From: Thamnaconus septentrionalis
Taxonomy: Eukaryota > Chordata > Actinopteri > Tetraodontiformes > Monacanthidae
DNA length: 64,000 nt
Reading direction: 5' to 3'
Assembly: GCA_009823395.1 (NCBI GenBank)
Contig: CM020509.1
Span: 6,405,001 to 6,469,000, forward strand
Shown: piece by piece, positions 1 through 15,292 of the stretch
How positions within the stretch are numbered: position 1 is the stretch's first letter
How the letters are laid out: every line of letters begins with the position of its first letter
Program-made: the position numbers and the translations under genes
Notes under the pieces: model-generated
The model's input: only the letters and a program-made list of their open reading frames with translations
Database searches by the model: none
Told to the model about the DNA's origin: nothing

Positions 1-61
1 CCGTATGATGGCATTCTACTCTGTACGTCGACTGCATTTGAAAAGCAAAGACCACAGACAT

Positions 62-63
<2 letters not shown>

Positions 64-94
<31 letters not shown>
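64..94. repeat. (TG)n microsatellite
   Basis: A perfect TG dinucleotide run of about 31 bp. It sits 46 bp from a second TG run, so the two may be one interrupted microsatellite locus. The Cys/Val frames it generates are not genes. Confidence 0.97.
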
Positions 95-102
<8 letters not shown>

Positions 103-138
103 AGGCAAAGCAAGATTTTTTTTGTCATCATGCATTCA

Positions 139-140
<2 letters not shown>

Positions 141-177
<37 letters not shown>
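141..177. repeat. (TG)n microsatellite
   Basis: A perfect TG dinucleotide run of about 37 bp, the second of a close pair at the left edge of the window. Confidence 0.97.
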
Positions 178-178
<1 letters not shown>

Positions 179-1734
179 CCGTGTCTCCAAAAGTTATCCG
201 TGCAGACTCTCAAACCTTGCTGCACAAATCAATATCAGGGACCCAGTTAATTTCTTCAGTCACTTGACAAATGAAGGCAACAGGGGTGGCAAGTGCAAAG
301 TACAAAATGAGGAATGGGGAAAGAAAAGTGTGGCCGGACATCAAGAAGGTACAAGCAGTAGCATCAACAGGGAACAAGATCCTTCTCACCGTTCAATGGG
401 TCATAAATCTGCTGGCGTATGTTGTCATCACACTGTCTTTACCTGCAAGCAGACTTTCAAATTGTGATTATCATTTGTCATGCATACAGAAAGAAAAAAA
501 AATGATTAACTGGGATCAAGGCTGATAGTAAAAACTACAAACAGATCATCACGGTATGTTTAACTGCTGGATATCTATTCAGAAGGCTTTCATTAGTCTC
601 CTTATATGCAAAAAAACCCACCCTGATCTATGAATCTCTTCAATCGACATCTTGGCAGCATTAACACAGACCGCTTATCCCACTGCTTTCTGCCTGCTTG
701 GTAAAGCAGACATTCCAGAAGTAGAAAATTCATTTTTAGGTCAGTGTGTCAAAGGGACGTCAGCAGCTCTGAGTTCGCAAATCAGTCGCACAGTTCACGA
801 GTCGCTTGGAGTGAGCTTAGCTTCCTTAAAGGATGCTGTTTTGTGCTCTACCCGTGTGTACATTACTGTTCTGCAGTGCAGTTTGCAGGCAGAGCTTTCT
901 GTAACCCATCCCCCGACTTACAGCCGGAGTGCCGTGAACTCAGTCGTGCCTTCGCATGCCCCTCACTCGGGGATAAAAGAACTCGCAGTTCGGAACTCAG
1001 AACTCTTTTGTGTTTGCAATTCAATGGCTGCCTCCTTTAAATGACAACTGTAATTACCTTTTATAACCACTTGGTGTGCCTTTGATAAACCACAGCAGCA
1101 GGATTGAGCAACACTTACCTCGGAGTGTCCCCCTGTGCACAAAGTCTATGATATGATATTTCAAGGATTCCAATTCTTAAATTGTATTATTCCCTTTTAT
1201 TAGTTTTTAATAATGAGGTGGGTGTAAAAAAAAAAAAAACTATTAAACTCTTGAACTTGAATCTTTATGGCGTTGAAGCAGATAGCCAGGAAACACCACT
1301 CCCCCTCCCCTCACGTATCAAGCAGACAAAAACAGAGGTGCTCAGCAGTGCCTGTTAGGCGGCGTTTAATTCCAAAGCCATTATTAAGAGCAGATATGTA
1401 TATGATCCCACTGCACACTAGCCCACACTTGGTATTCAAAGGCATTTTCTGGCCTCTGTGCCATTGTATTACTTTCAGTTACAGCTCATGAATAACATCA
1501 AACAGAGCATGAAGTGCATAGAAATAGAAAATGTGATAACTACCAGGGTGTATCCAGCCACTGTTTGAAGTACCTCTGAGCCTCTCGGATCTCGGAAACG
1601 TGCGGACGCGACGGAGGCCAGGAAGGAAGCGAGTCGCCTGAGTGCCATGTAATAAAAATCACGGGGGGGGAAATTGGTTGATTTAAAGATAAGGGACACA
1701 CTGAGAGAAGAGACAGCCATGGGCTTCAGATTAA
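178..1734. other. Non-coding stretch, no gene recognised
   Basis: Open frames here are at most 130 codons, lack a recognisable domain, and have no convincing splice signals at their ends. There is a poly-A run near 1227-1240 after an AT-rich segment, and a G-run near 1664-1671. I see no clear dispersed repeat. Confidence 0.6.
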
Positions 1735-2235
1735 TAAAAACCAGAGCCTCAATACTTCTAATGTTGGCTTTAAATCAATGGGCCGACTTACTAGGAGCCC
1801 ACATCGGCTCGCCTTGCGGCAATTGGCGAATCGGAGGGTAAAAGATAACATTCAGCGTCAGTTTCTTTATCTATATTCAACATTTAAATGAGTCGCGCCG
1901 GGGCCTGTATGGGTGATTTGGAGCTCCTGGTTATTGAGAACATTATCGTCTCCTCCTCCAGTCATGCATGTCAAATAGTCGTACAAATGCAAATGTGTGT
2001 TGTTGTTTTTTTCTTTTAATTTTCAGTTGGCCCCAACTTTGCATCTAAGCAAAAGAGGCGTCATCTGGGAACACACAGGGTAATAATGCCTGCTCATCGA
2101 ATTCTTTCAGCTACAGCTTGAGAAGTTCAGATTTTGTTGGGCACCAGTGGCTAACACGACGGTCATTCAGCTCATGTGACTCCAGTTTAATTTGAATAAT
2201 TTAATTATTTGAAACCCTTTTCTGCCTTCTTGATG
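1735..2235. promoter_or_regulatory. Candidate conserved regulatory element
   Basis: This is unique-looking, repeat-free sequence rich in homeodomain-type AT cores (TTAATTATTT, ATTAAT) mixed with GC-containing blocks around 1800-1960. That texture is typical of vertebrate conserved non-coding elements. Conservation cannot be seen from one sequence, so this is a guess based on composition. Alignment to other percomorph genomes would decide it. Confidence 0.2.
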
Positions 2236-4106
2236 GACAGCTCCTTTTTTCTTTCTTAATAAATCTATTTAAACATCTCCTACATCAGTTTTGAGAAGTA
2301 CTTGTTAAAGTGCCTCAGTGCTCAAAAGAAAAAAAAAAATAGAAAACAAAATCTCTTAGGCCACAAGTCATTCCGAATTGCACAAATAGTGCACTTAGAC
2401 CCGTGTTAACGGCAGCGTGTGGTTAGCACTCGAATTGGCTCTTTAATTCATCACTGTCCTCGTCCCAGTGTACAAGCACGAAGGAGGAATCAGTGCACTG
2501 ACCCAGTTAACCATTTGCTGACCAGGACCAAACATTCTGCGCACAAGTCCAGCAACCAAGGATGCAAGACGAGTTGGTAGGTCACACGCTTGGCTTTGGC
2601 CTCTGGAGTGTTTGGTTGCTTAGATAATGTTGGAGAACTGCTGGGGAACAGAAAGGCACCACGTTGGAATCAACCCTGCACTTTTCTGGCTGCTAGGCAC
2701 CACAGTGCTGCTCCTGAACTCAGAGAACCTCAATTAGAATAACATTAAAACAAAAAGAAACTTTTTACATACAAGTCCTGAAAATATGCTGAAATACAAT
2801 GAATTTGAAATGATGGTTAAAAATTGGTTTTGTGTGAAATGATGCAAGTAAATATGCATCTAAACTGAACTAAAGTTATTAAAAAGAGTTATCAAATGTT
2901 TTCCTAAACTTTGTGTACATGAAGCTGCACAAATAAAGGCTTCATTAGACTTTCAGGCAATTCCACATGCATGCCTGCGCTTCTTCCCACTTAGATATTG
3001 CTTTCACTAAGTATGTTTTGGATGTGTCGAAGATAAAGCTGCCTTTATTTACATTCTGGTAGTCGGTATACATACATAATAGCTGATTTCACTGACAACT
3101 TATTCAGTTGTATTTTTTTTTGTTTTCAATGAAATATTTAACATGGGTAAATCCTTAGGAAGGACACCCAGGACTCTCTGGCCTATATTACCTCTTCTAT
3201 GCAGTTAAGGATGTATGACCTGTTGGGCTGGTCATATGTTGGGATCTTTGACAGAAAAAGAATGATGGAGCTGGTTCATGTGACTTTGGAGATCATAAAT
3301 GGGTCACATCCGGAGTCTTGCCTGATGTGAGACCTCCTGCTGGACTGGTGATAGGAGAAAAGTGCTTGGGGTCATTGAGCAACACAGAGTCCTTTCAGAC
3401 CAGAGCAGAGTGGAGAGTTGTCACCATAAGTTGCCATTTTAATCATTTTGTACCCTTTTAAAATGGACTCCTGCGGTTAACAGTCTGTAGTGATATAACT
3501 CATCTGCTGAATTTGATTAACAGAAAAGGAACTGTACGTGTATTTATTCCATTTGTCTGAAAAACGTGTTAATGTTTTATCCCATCTGTCTGTTAAATAC
3601 CCAAACCTCCCTAAGCAGGTTGAAAGTTTTATTTTTTTCATTGGGTCTATTTAAGATGAAGCAGGACAGATCTCACATGAAGTACATCTTGTAATTCATT
3701 ATTTATTATAATGCTGCTTTTATGTTTATCTCTCCAGAGCCGAGAGTGAACTTGCGTTGACTGAGCTCCCGTCAGCCTCGCGAGTCCTCGCTCCGGCTCC
3801 GGTGGCTCCTATCCAAGCCCAACACTTCCTTGACTAATCATCGTACGCTGGCCCTCGTACAAATGTAATGACGGCTGAAGGTGAGCTTTATTCAAAGTAA
3901 CGCAACCCCAGTGTGGCATACTCTATATTCATGCATATTATAAAAGCTAAATTCTTGTAAATGAGTCGATCTGACAATATCATTGCATCCAGTTGATCTG
4001 ATGACATGCTTACTTTCTTCTTCAAACGTGACCCCGAACTGAACTCTACATGTACGCCAAGTTGGTGTACATGTAGACATCAAATATCAACTTGCTTGCG
4101 TCGTAG
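2236..4106. other. Non-coding stretch, no gene recognised
   Basis: AT-rich sequence with short A and T runs and no credible open frame. A GC-richer patch at 3735-3880 separates two AT-rich parts. No tandem repeat is visible. Confidence 0.6.
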
Positions 4107-4165
4107 GGCTGCAACTAACGATTATTTTCTGTTGTCGACTAATGTTTTTGATTAGTTGATCGTGT
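4107..4165 (+). repeat. Fragment of a common fish dispersed repeat
   Basis: The core GGGCTGCAACTAACGATTA followed by a diverged TCGACTAATGTTTTTGATTAGTTGATC-like stretch matches, from memory, a very common teleost dispersed repeat whose left end pairs a GCTGCAACTAACGATT motif with TCGATTAATC-type blocks. I believe it is a non-autonomous DNA transposon but cannot name the superfamily. Only about 60 bp remain recognisable, so this is an old, truncated copy. Confidence 0.55.
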
Positions 4166-4406
4166 TTGTGTTTGGATTCTCTGGTGGTGCAATATTGGTT
4201 TTATTATGAGGTGCATTAATGTAGGAAGGACAAAGTATGACATCACTGATTCTTTGGGCGTGAAATGCATTGCCCACCACTTCGGCAGGACTACCAGCTG
4301 CATGTCTACCAAATGCGAATAAATATTCTAACATATTTTTAAAATGTTAGCATCTTTTTGGTTTTGTGTGAAAAGAGGGCAAAATAACAATGACTCTGCA
4401 ACCATT

Positions 4407-4445
4407 GGACACGATCGGACACGATCGGACACGATCGGACACGGG
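4407..4445 (+). repeat. 10-bp minisatellite, about four copies
   Basis: The unit GGACACGATC is repeated without error three times, with a partial fourth copy. Each unit contains CGATCG when joined to the next, so the array carries several CpG and GATC sites. Confidence 0.95.
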
Positions 4446-5431
4446 ATTTTATCTGGTGACGACTACATTTATGACTGTGACATCTACGTATGTGACATGA
4501 TACCGCACATGCGTTCGCGCCTTCGGTGATATATTGCCTGCTTAGTGACCATTGAATAAGCTAAATTTGACAAACGACCCCCGGCGGCAGCCGCTTGTGC
4601 ACGGCGATAGATCATCCTGCATGCGCGAAAAGGTTCGAGGCGGGAGGAGGGCAGGTAACGTTTGATCACCCTAATTGGTGATCTACGTCTTCATCACTTA
4701 GTTCTTTGGCAGACAACAGCCCACGGCAATCAAAGACAAAGGCGGCGGCGGGCGAGGCGAGCGCTCCCTCATTAGGCTCCGCTTGGACAAAAGGCAAAAA
4801 GCAAAGGAATAATGGAGATGCCATTTGCGTGGCCGCCGCCACTTTCCACTTGCGTGATTGTTGCCGTAACCTATTTCAGCTGTTCCAGCCCACGCGGTAA
4901 AAACCTGGCTGATAGTTTATCACCGCATCATCAGTCTGCTTGAGAACGTCTAGCTCTCCACACACAGCACGCTGGTGGTGTTCAGTGGTTGCTACTTGAA
5001 GTGCTTCCGAAGTCCAGGTGCTGCGTGCGGTTAGTACATTTGAAAAGAAAAAGTGATGGACGTTATTTTCCCATGCGCGTTTTGCATGTGTGAGTGCGTG
5101 CTCGTGCCCACCTCATTTATATGCATAGCCACCAGCACCCTATGGCACCCACGCCGGCCGCCCAATACTCCCCATCCCTCGCGTGCCCCTCCCCCCAGCA
5201 CCCCACTCCACCACAGCGTGTCTTTCATTGTCGCATGGTAACACTTTGACCCCTTCCTGCGTACCTTGTAAATATCAAAACAGTGCATCTCCGCCACCGC
5301 AATCTCCCATTCAGATCACAGTCTGTGCTGCAATGATGTTTGCAGCGACACGTGCAGCATCTTAATGCTTAAATACATGAAGGAGAGATGGCGCGGCACA
5401 GTGCAGGTGTGAGCTGCACCCTTTGAATTAA
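4446..5431. other. Non-coding stretch with a GC-rich block
   Basis: The segment 4575-4900 is richer in GC and CpG than its surroundings (for example around 4739-4762) and is followed by ordinary AT-rich sequence. The part at 4660-4900 looks unique and could be regulatory, but nothing specific supports that. No open frame here has features of a real gene. Confidence 0.55.
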
Positions 5432-5438
5432 ATATATG

Positions 5439-5536
<98 letters not shown>

Positions 5537-5549
5537 TATACATATATGT
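5432..5549. repeat. (TA)n microsatellite
   Basis: About 90 bp of nearly perfect TA repeat, with ATGTA and CATA interruptions at both edges. The Tyr/Ile frames on both strands come from this repeat. Long TA runs can extrude as cruciforms and are often length-polymorphic. Confidence 0.97.
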
Positions 5550-5689
5550 AGCCGTATAATTTGTATATTGGTTCCACGACTGGATGTATTGCAACACCTC
5601 TGTTTGCATTTGGCCGAAAGACATGATTCAAAATGGCTTGAACACAGCCAACGTACAGAATCCAGAATCGTTCTATAGCTGTGCATGAG

Positions 5690-5692
<3 letters not shown>

Positions 5693-5725
<33 letters not shown>
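5693..5725. repeat. (GT)n microsatellite
   Basis: A perfect GT run of about 33 bp. Confidence 0.97.
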
Positions 5726-5726
<1 letters not shown>

Positions 5727-8334
5727 CTCTTGCTATTTTTTTTCCCTCTGCCTTTCAATGCCTGCTCCATGGCAACACGTTCAAGTGACACATTTTCACA
5801 TTCTGCCCCTCATAAATCTCTCTTTCACAGAGAACACTTTGCCACTGTGCCACTTTGATTATTTGGTGCTCTCAAATTAACTGCATGTGAAATTCCCAGC
5901 CGCACGCAGGTGCGCTACGCAGAGATCTTCGCTCGCAGCGTTTTGTTGACAGTTGCCAGGCATTTGCAGTTTGGGTCCGTCGCACCGTCTTTGCATTGGA
6001 TTTTTTTTTTCTTTTTCTGTGTGTGTGTGTGTGTGTGGCTGAGTGTGTACTTTTCAAAGGTGATCTTTTGCCATTAAATGGGATTTTAAAACAATCCAAT
6101 GCACAGTGCTTTCACATTATATGTGTTTTTTGTTCATTCTCTAATAAACACATAAATCTCCTTTATAGAGCTGGTCCACATGGAAGGAAGTGGCCGTATT
6201 GTTCCCTCTATGATTTCACCTCAATGTCAAAGCTGGTTATAAGCAAAAAAATGAGATCAAGCAGGGCATCAGGGGAAAAAAATTGAATAAAGTAAGCGTT
6301 GTTGTAGTACCACTCTCTTACCATTAGGCGCTGTTGAGTTTTTGGAAACTAGGCTTCTAATGTCCACACGAGCCGGGGAGGAAGAGTGTTGAAAAAACAA
6401 CCGCCAAAGTCGGCTCCCTCTCCCTGATGAGAAACGGCATTTGAACAGCTGCCTTGCAGTTCTGTTCGTTACGCCACTAATCTGCACTCGCTAGTCAGCT
6501 CGGCCCAAAGTGAGTCTCAGCAAGTCGCCGCAAGCCCTCAGAGTGGAAGCGACTGATACGTCGTGAGGTACATCTGCCGGTGAGAGGCTTGATTAGGATT
6601 TGTTTTGGCAAGGACCTGGATTAAAAATGCTAACAAACATTTTATTTATTTACCCCCCGCCCACACACCTCATCCCTGTAGATGCGTCCAGTACTTGCAT
6701 GCAAACTAGTTAGCAAGTTGCACAAACTCCACTTTGCAAACCTCTGCATGCTTTGGTCTCGATCACATGGAAAGGTAAATTAACGGGCACAGTTGTTCTC
6801 TGATGTATCTGGTTTTAAAAGCAAAATTATTTCAGGCGTGATGAATATGACATGTAGTACGAATGATTGAGTAGTTTGCACATTTGATTTCCCAATGGTT
6901 TGTGGAACTAATGACTATTGATTACCTGCGGAACTACGAACTTTCCTCAATAATTGTATTTCAACATTATTTTCAACAGCATTAGCACAGTGTGAAAGCC
7001 AGGCTCTAGCTAAATAGCAGACTGACGAAAAGAAGGTGATTATGGTTGTTTCAACCAAAAGTTTAGGGCTACATATCTGTGGTAGTGCAGACCACACAAA
7101 CCACTATGTGTCGTGAAGCTGAGTTAACGCTCTTTGTGCGTCTGCTCAGGAAGTGTTTAAGGACTTGGGCGTCCTGTGGGCCTTCTCGTCCATTCAGATA
7201 TTTAATCCTTAACGACCGCCGCTTCATTCTCCTCCACTCCCTCTGTATTATCGCCGTGAATGACTCTTGATTAAAGAAACATAGCCCAGCACATCAAAGC
7301 GCCCTGGGCTTCAGAATACACTTATTCAGCATTTGTTGACAGCCCTACACAGCACTCTGGGCGCTCTCACATACGCTGGAGAGTAAAAACAACCTCTTTC
7401 AAGGTTTAGGGGATAATTATAGATTATTATACAGTAAGTCGGGGGGGAGTTGGGTGGGATCTAGCCCGTGCCAGGTGGATAATGCAAGGGTCACCACGGG
7501 GGCATGTTGACGACGGGCCAAGGCATCACCGACCAGATGACTTTTAAAGACTGCGCATGTTGGATGTTTAGCATGCAGAACATCGAACGCCGACGGGCTC
7601 CGCATGCGTATTAGCTGTGCGATGTGTCAGGGTGTTGTGTAGCCGTTGTTTTGAAGAGCTGCAAACGGGATTTAATTAATAGCCGCAAAGTTGACGCGTA
7701 CACAAGCCAAGCATGGAGAGTCCTCGTTCCACTGTGTACTGAAGTTGTCGTCCTCTTCTTCTCTGCAGTGCACGCACACAAACACAAACACACGCACACA
7801 CATTCTCGAAGAAAGGTCATCCATCCCTCTTAGGTTTTCCGTCAGACCCGTCACAGTCACAAGAGGATGCGCCACTTCCACCGGCTGTGAGTTAGCTTGC
7901 ATTAATGGACTGACTCGCTTTTGTCTTGTTTTCACGTCGATTAGACCTCCAAAGTAAATAAAGCATCTGCAATGTTTTTTTTTTTTGTTTTTTTTTTAGC
8001 ACTACAACACTTTAATGTGTCAGATTTGCCTCGATTTGACACATTTCATTGGTTTATTTTGGGACCATGTTAGACTTTGTGTTGTCTCCTGCTCCTTGTT
8101 TCCTGGCTGGTCCAGACGCATTGGTACTGTGAATCAGTACTTCATCCCAGCTATTGAAAACCCCTCCTGCTCCTGATACCATGTCAGTAACAACTGTTAG
8201 CGTTGGATGGACACCACTTGGCACTGATGGTAGCATGGCTTGTTAAACTGGGGGCCTAAATTACAATAAGTGGGAAACTTTAATAGTACAGAAAAAAGTC
8301 AGTGCAATATTTATACTACCTAATTCTTTCACTT
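5726..8334. other. Non-coding stretch, no gene recognised
   Basis: It holds a short GT run (6020-6038), an imperfect CA run (7771-7802), a T-run pair at 7974-7999 and a G-run at 7441-7447. Open frames reach only 96 codons. I see no splice-flanked exon and no repeat I can name. Confidence 0.6.
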
Positions 8335-8470
8335 GACATTGTCCACAAAATGGTGATGGCTATGCAATGTAATGTTCTATCCTTGGGTGGAGGTTTAGTG
8401 CTGCTACACCAGAGGCTGCTGAGGACGTGCAGGGGGCCGGTTGGTTTTGGTACACATGCATAACAAAAAA
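8335..8470 (+). repeat. Dispersed repeat family A, copy 1
   Basis: This segment aligns by eye with 59627-59770. Both carry an ACTGTCCAC or ATTGTCCAC block, then the shared core GTGCTGCTACACCAGAG (8398-8414 here), then a GCAGGG..CC..TTGGTTTTGG-like block. The spacing of the blocks is the same in both copies, so they derive from one ancestral dispersed element. I cannot name the family. Confidence 0.7.
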
Positions 8471-10954
8471 TACAACATCTAAAATGATATTGTCTACTTC
8501 AGCATTAACGTACCCAGAGCCAAATTTTCAGGGGGCAGGGAAAGAAAAGATGTAGCCTGCTGAGAAAATCTCTGTAGTGGTGTGAAAATACCATCCAGTT
8601 CTAATGAACCTGCAGCTACTTCAGCATCCACGCTAGTTTCTTGAGCAGCAGCAGCCACTGTGTTGTCTTCTTCTTTGTCACAGTCAAAAAGTAGCAGATT
8701 CTAGTTAGGGATTAAATAGTGATTTGGGTTGGAGCTCAGGCGATATTTCATGTCTAAATGAGCGATCCAGCTGCCGTGCAAGTTTCACAAAAATCCAAAT
8801 TATCGGACTTTATTAGAGCTGGAATTAATAAAATACAGAAACATGTCTTCAAAGCCATCAGCTGGCTTTTTTAAAAGCTAAATTAGCATCCTTCTCATTA
8901 TCTAAGATAAGAAGTCATTCATTTCAAGAGAGACGTTACCGTCAGTCATTTCTTCTCCTTAGGAAACCTGTCCCAGAGAAAAAGAAGCACTGCTCCTTCA
9001 TCTCTGCTGCAGTCTGAACGGTGGCCGCCACCCTGTCGACCAAAGGGCACATGTCCCAGAGTCTTAAGCCAACACCACTGACCTGGAGTGCAGCACCATC
9101 TGTTAGTCTGATACGGCATCTGGGAATCGCCGCTGAACTTTGAACTGCAGTGTCCCTCTCTCTCCTCCTATCATTGTTGCTTGTTTCTATCTTCCTTTGT
9201 TCTTCCCACAACAAATACTGTTGTGTATTCATTAAAAAGTGTTGTTTTCGTAAGCGTCAGACTACTTTGCGTCCAAAAACTCACTTCTCTTTTGGCGAAT
9301 CACTTTTCTGTTGCTGCGTTTGGTGAGGTGTGCTGGGCCCAATCGATCTGCACCTCAACACAACCTGCAAACTCATTTCCTAGATTCTCCCAGTTCTCGG
9401 CTCTTTACCAGCAGGCAAACAAAAAAGCAAAAAAAGCAAAAAAAATCCAAACTGTATATATAGAACTCCAGAAAGAAGAACTTTTAGCCCGTGCACAGTT
9501 GTCTGAACATGGAATCCCAGAAAGAATTGTGGTGTTGGCCCACATGAATAAAATCTATAGGTGACCACGGAACAAACATTTGCTAAGACCCACATGCCAC
9601 ATGACTTCATGTCATCAAGGTGCACTGCAAAATACAGAAGAAGGAAGTTGACTGATGGAAATGTTCCACAGTATCCCAGCCTGTAGAATTTTTATTGAGG
9701 CAATATCCATCCATAACTATAAAAAATTAAACAACTTGTGATTTGTTGTCTCTGTTGGTGATACAGTTTAAATCCAAAAAGGCTTTTGAGGATGTTCGGA
9801 CTCTGCAGGCAAAAAGCTGCAGAGCTCTGGAGTGCACGTTAAAATCAACATGATTACATAACCTCAAGTCAGAGATCAGGCTAATCTGATGGAGATGCTA
9901 CTTGAATCACATCAGTGGCCCAAATTTTGCGGAGGCCCGGAGGCCCATTCACTTCTGCTTCATCTGCTCTTTTAGTGTTGAGGAGAAACATTAAGCATCA
10001 TTTGCATGACAGAGGCATGACTGTCAGTGTGCTTCCATAACTTGACTGTGCTTTAGAATTAATATGGGAGATTTCAGTTTTGTAGGGGATGCTATCCGTT
10101 ATGTGTCAAGGCGATTATTCCCCGTAAGCTAAATAAACTTTTTGAAAACTCTTTTTTTTTCTTTGTTTTGGTTTAGAGGAAACAGAATAGAGGGCTGTTT
10201 TTTTCTCCTTAAAAATCATACAAATAGTTTTTCTTGACAGACCTGATCTTGTTAAATGTGAAGCATAGCTATGTGTTTCAGAACCCGGGTGAAATACATT
10301 ATTTCAATAAGTAATTCCAGTGGTTGCTTGTTGGAATTTAGTCCGACAAGCCGTCTTGTGGTTAGTTGACTGGTAGACTCCGGTAATGAAGTAGTGGCTG
10401 GCAGTGGTGCCACTGGCAATGTTGGATCCAATGAGTGTAAATCAGTTGGGGCCCCCTCTAGGGCCCTCCAACTCTTTGCACTTTTGCCAGCTGTTTGATT
10501 TTTCTGGCGCTTAACAGGTTAAATTCACTTTACCAGAAACTTTTTACAGTGTACATTTATTATCATATCATGAGGTAACTCTCAAAAAAGTGAAAATCAT
10601 ATTGTATCTGGTGTCTCACTGATCGTTACTTTAACGAGGCCTAATGAGGTATCTACCCACCCCTAAACCCCTTGCAATTAGTTCTTGCTTTACATGTCAG
10701 GGTTTCAATTCCACAGCTGATCAATAGGCGGAGACAGGTCGTTTCATTTACCTCAAGGCTAAAAGCGGAGTGGGTGGGAGGCGTTTTACGGTGCTCGCAA
10801 GCGTTAATGATTTGCAGCAGTGGTGCCTGCAGTGCATCCGATGGCACCAGTCCTGCCAGACAAACCATGAACAACTGGTTGAAATGGAGAAACTTCCAAA
10901 GGGAATGAGCAGGGGAGCGGCTGGGCGGAGAGTCGAAATGCATAATTATGTCAC
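8471..10954. other. Non-coding stretch, no gene recognised
   Basis: The part at 8540-9180 may be further decayed repeat related to family A, but I could not align it. A short A-rich tract lies at 9420-9447. The longest open frame, 127 codons at 9181-9564, has an unstructured composition and no splice context. Confidence 0.55.
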
Positions 10955-11215
10955 GACGGCACCTGTCTTTCAGTTCCTGGGTTCAATTCCCAACCACTGT
11001 GGACCCTTCTACAGTCCAAAGACATGCATGCATGTGTGCGTCCGTCTGTGTGTGTGTGTGTGAATGCTTGTTTGTTTCTGTGGCTGCTGGTTCAGTGTGT
11101 GAGCTCACCTCTACCCTTAGACAGCTAGGATAAGCTGCCACATATCCAGTGCAAGATAAGCATGGATAAGCAGTGTTAGACGGAGGGATGGACGGATGGA
11201 TTTGATGGATGGATT
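10955..11215 (+). repeat. Degenerate tRNA-derived SINE, same family as 21196-21570
   Basis: The B-box-like GGTTCAATTCC lies at 10980-10990. It is followed by CAGTCCAAAGACATGCATG, a GT-rich segment, a TGTTTGTTTCTGTGGC block, a CCTTAGACAGCTAGGATAAG block and a GGATGGA tail. The same blocks occur in the same order in the intact copy at 21196-21570. This copy lacks a good A box and has lost an internal segment, so it is old and inactive. Confidence 0.85.
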
Positions 11216-14193
<2,978 letters not shown>

Positions 14194-14274
14194 TAATTTT
14201 GGGTACCTGCGTTGTCATTGGACATGCACATGTTTTAGCTTGGGATGAAAATTTACTGTGAAATTAAAGTCCCC

Positions 14275-14450
14275 TGCGCGCGAGCCAACAAAGATTACCA
14301 ATAAAAGACTTAATAATTTCACAGAATTTAAAACTTAATTCCCCTCTAAGGCACTGACAAACCCGCCGACTGGCAGCGTGACCTTCATATTTTAGTCTCT
14401 GGCCGACAGTCCAAGCAGTAAAGTCAATTACTGTAAGGCTCTGTGAGACA
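14275..14450. promoter_or_regulatory. Candidate conserved regulatory element
   Basis: Unique sequence with homeodomain-like cores (CTTAATAATTT, CTTAATT, TCAATTAC) and an ordered, low-repeat texture next to the TA tract. Composition is the only support. Confidence 0.15.
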
Positions 14451-15045
14451 CACTGAGTGCAGCTTTGTGATTATGTTTTTTTTTTTGTATTATTATCATC
14501 ATTATTATTATTATTGTTATTGCGATTTGCAAAACAACATTAATTACTTGCTTCTACACATTGAGCGAAGGACAGAAATCCAGTCAATGTATTCTGGCCT
14601 GGCAAAAAATAAAGTTGTACCAATAAATGGAGGTTGACGAGTCCTTGGACTATAATATTGCTCATAGAAATACAAAATGACTGTGCAGGGACAAAAATGT
14701 TGTATATTAATAAGTTGATATACATTATATATGAAGTTGCCACAATGCACAAATTCATTTTGATTGTTTTTCCTAGCAATCATCTTTGCCTCCATCCCGG
14801 TCCATCCTTTACTTCTTTTTGCACCTAAATACACAGTTTTGCCGACCAGCCCCTTGTGATGTCACCCAATGTATGACTCCCCCAGGTTATTGCAGACATC
14901 CCAAGCTGAGTGTTGGCTCCGCCCTTATAGATTTACTGTTTTTTTGTTGCCACCCCAAGCATGTGGAGGGTCCCTGGTAAGATCAGTAGTCGCAGGAAGG
15001 TAAAATCCAGAATTTTAGCTGGAGGCTGTGAACAGCGGGCTAAAC
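14451..15045. other. Non-coding stretch with a short ATT repeat
   Basis: A T-run at 14475-14484 is followed by an imperfect ATT/ATC trinucleotide tract to about 14520. The rest is AT-rich and without genes. Confidence 0.6.
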
Positions 15046-15292
15046 ATCTGTTGGGAGGGTTGGCAGTTTGAAACCCTACTCCATCCCAGTCTCTGTTGAT
15101 GTGTCCTTGGGCACGGCACTTCACCCACACTGCCTAGTATGGCACGAGTGGCTCGGGGCAGCTGTGGCTACACGTCATTTACCGCCACCAGTCTGAATGT
15201 AGTGTGAATGAATAAAATATGGTCTCAATGTGAGCGCTTGGAGTACCTCGTTGAAAAGCGCGACATAAATCCAAGCCATTATTGTTATCATT
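15046..15292 (+). repeat. Fish SINE-type dispersed repeat
   Basis: The order of blocks is a B-box-like GGCAGTTTGAAACCC (15062-15076), TGTCCTTGGGCACGGCACTT, a CACTGCCTAG block, GCAGCTGTGGCTAC, a CACCAGTCTGAATG block, and a right end with TTGGAGTACCTCG, AAAGCGC and ACATAAATCCAAGCCATTATT. From memory this is a very common teleost repeat of tRNA-derived SINE type with a LINE-like right end. The copy is complete in layout but diverged in its polymerase III boxes, so it is probably old. Confidence 0.8.

Noticed and set aside
7670..7960. Overlapping frames around the CA run
   Set aside because: They are short, on both strands, and centred on a microsatellite.
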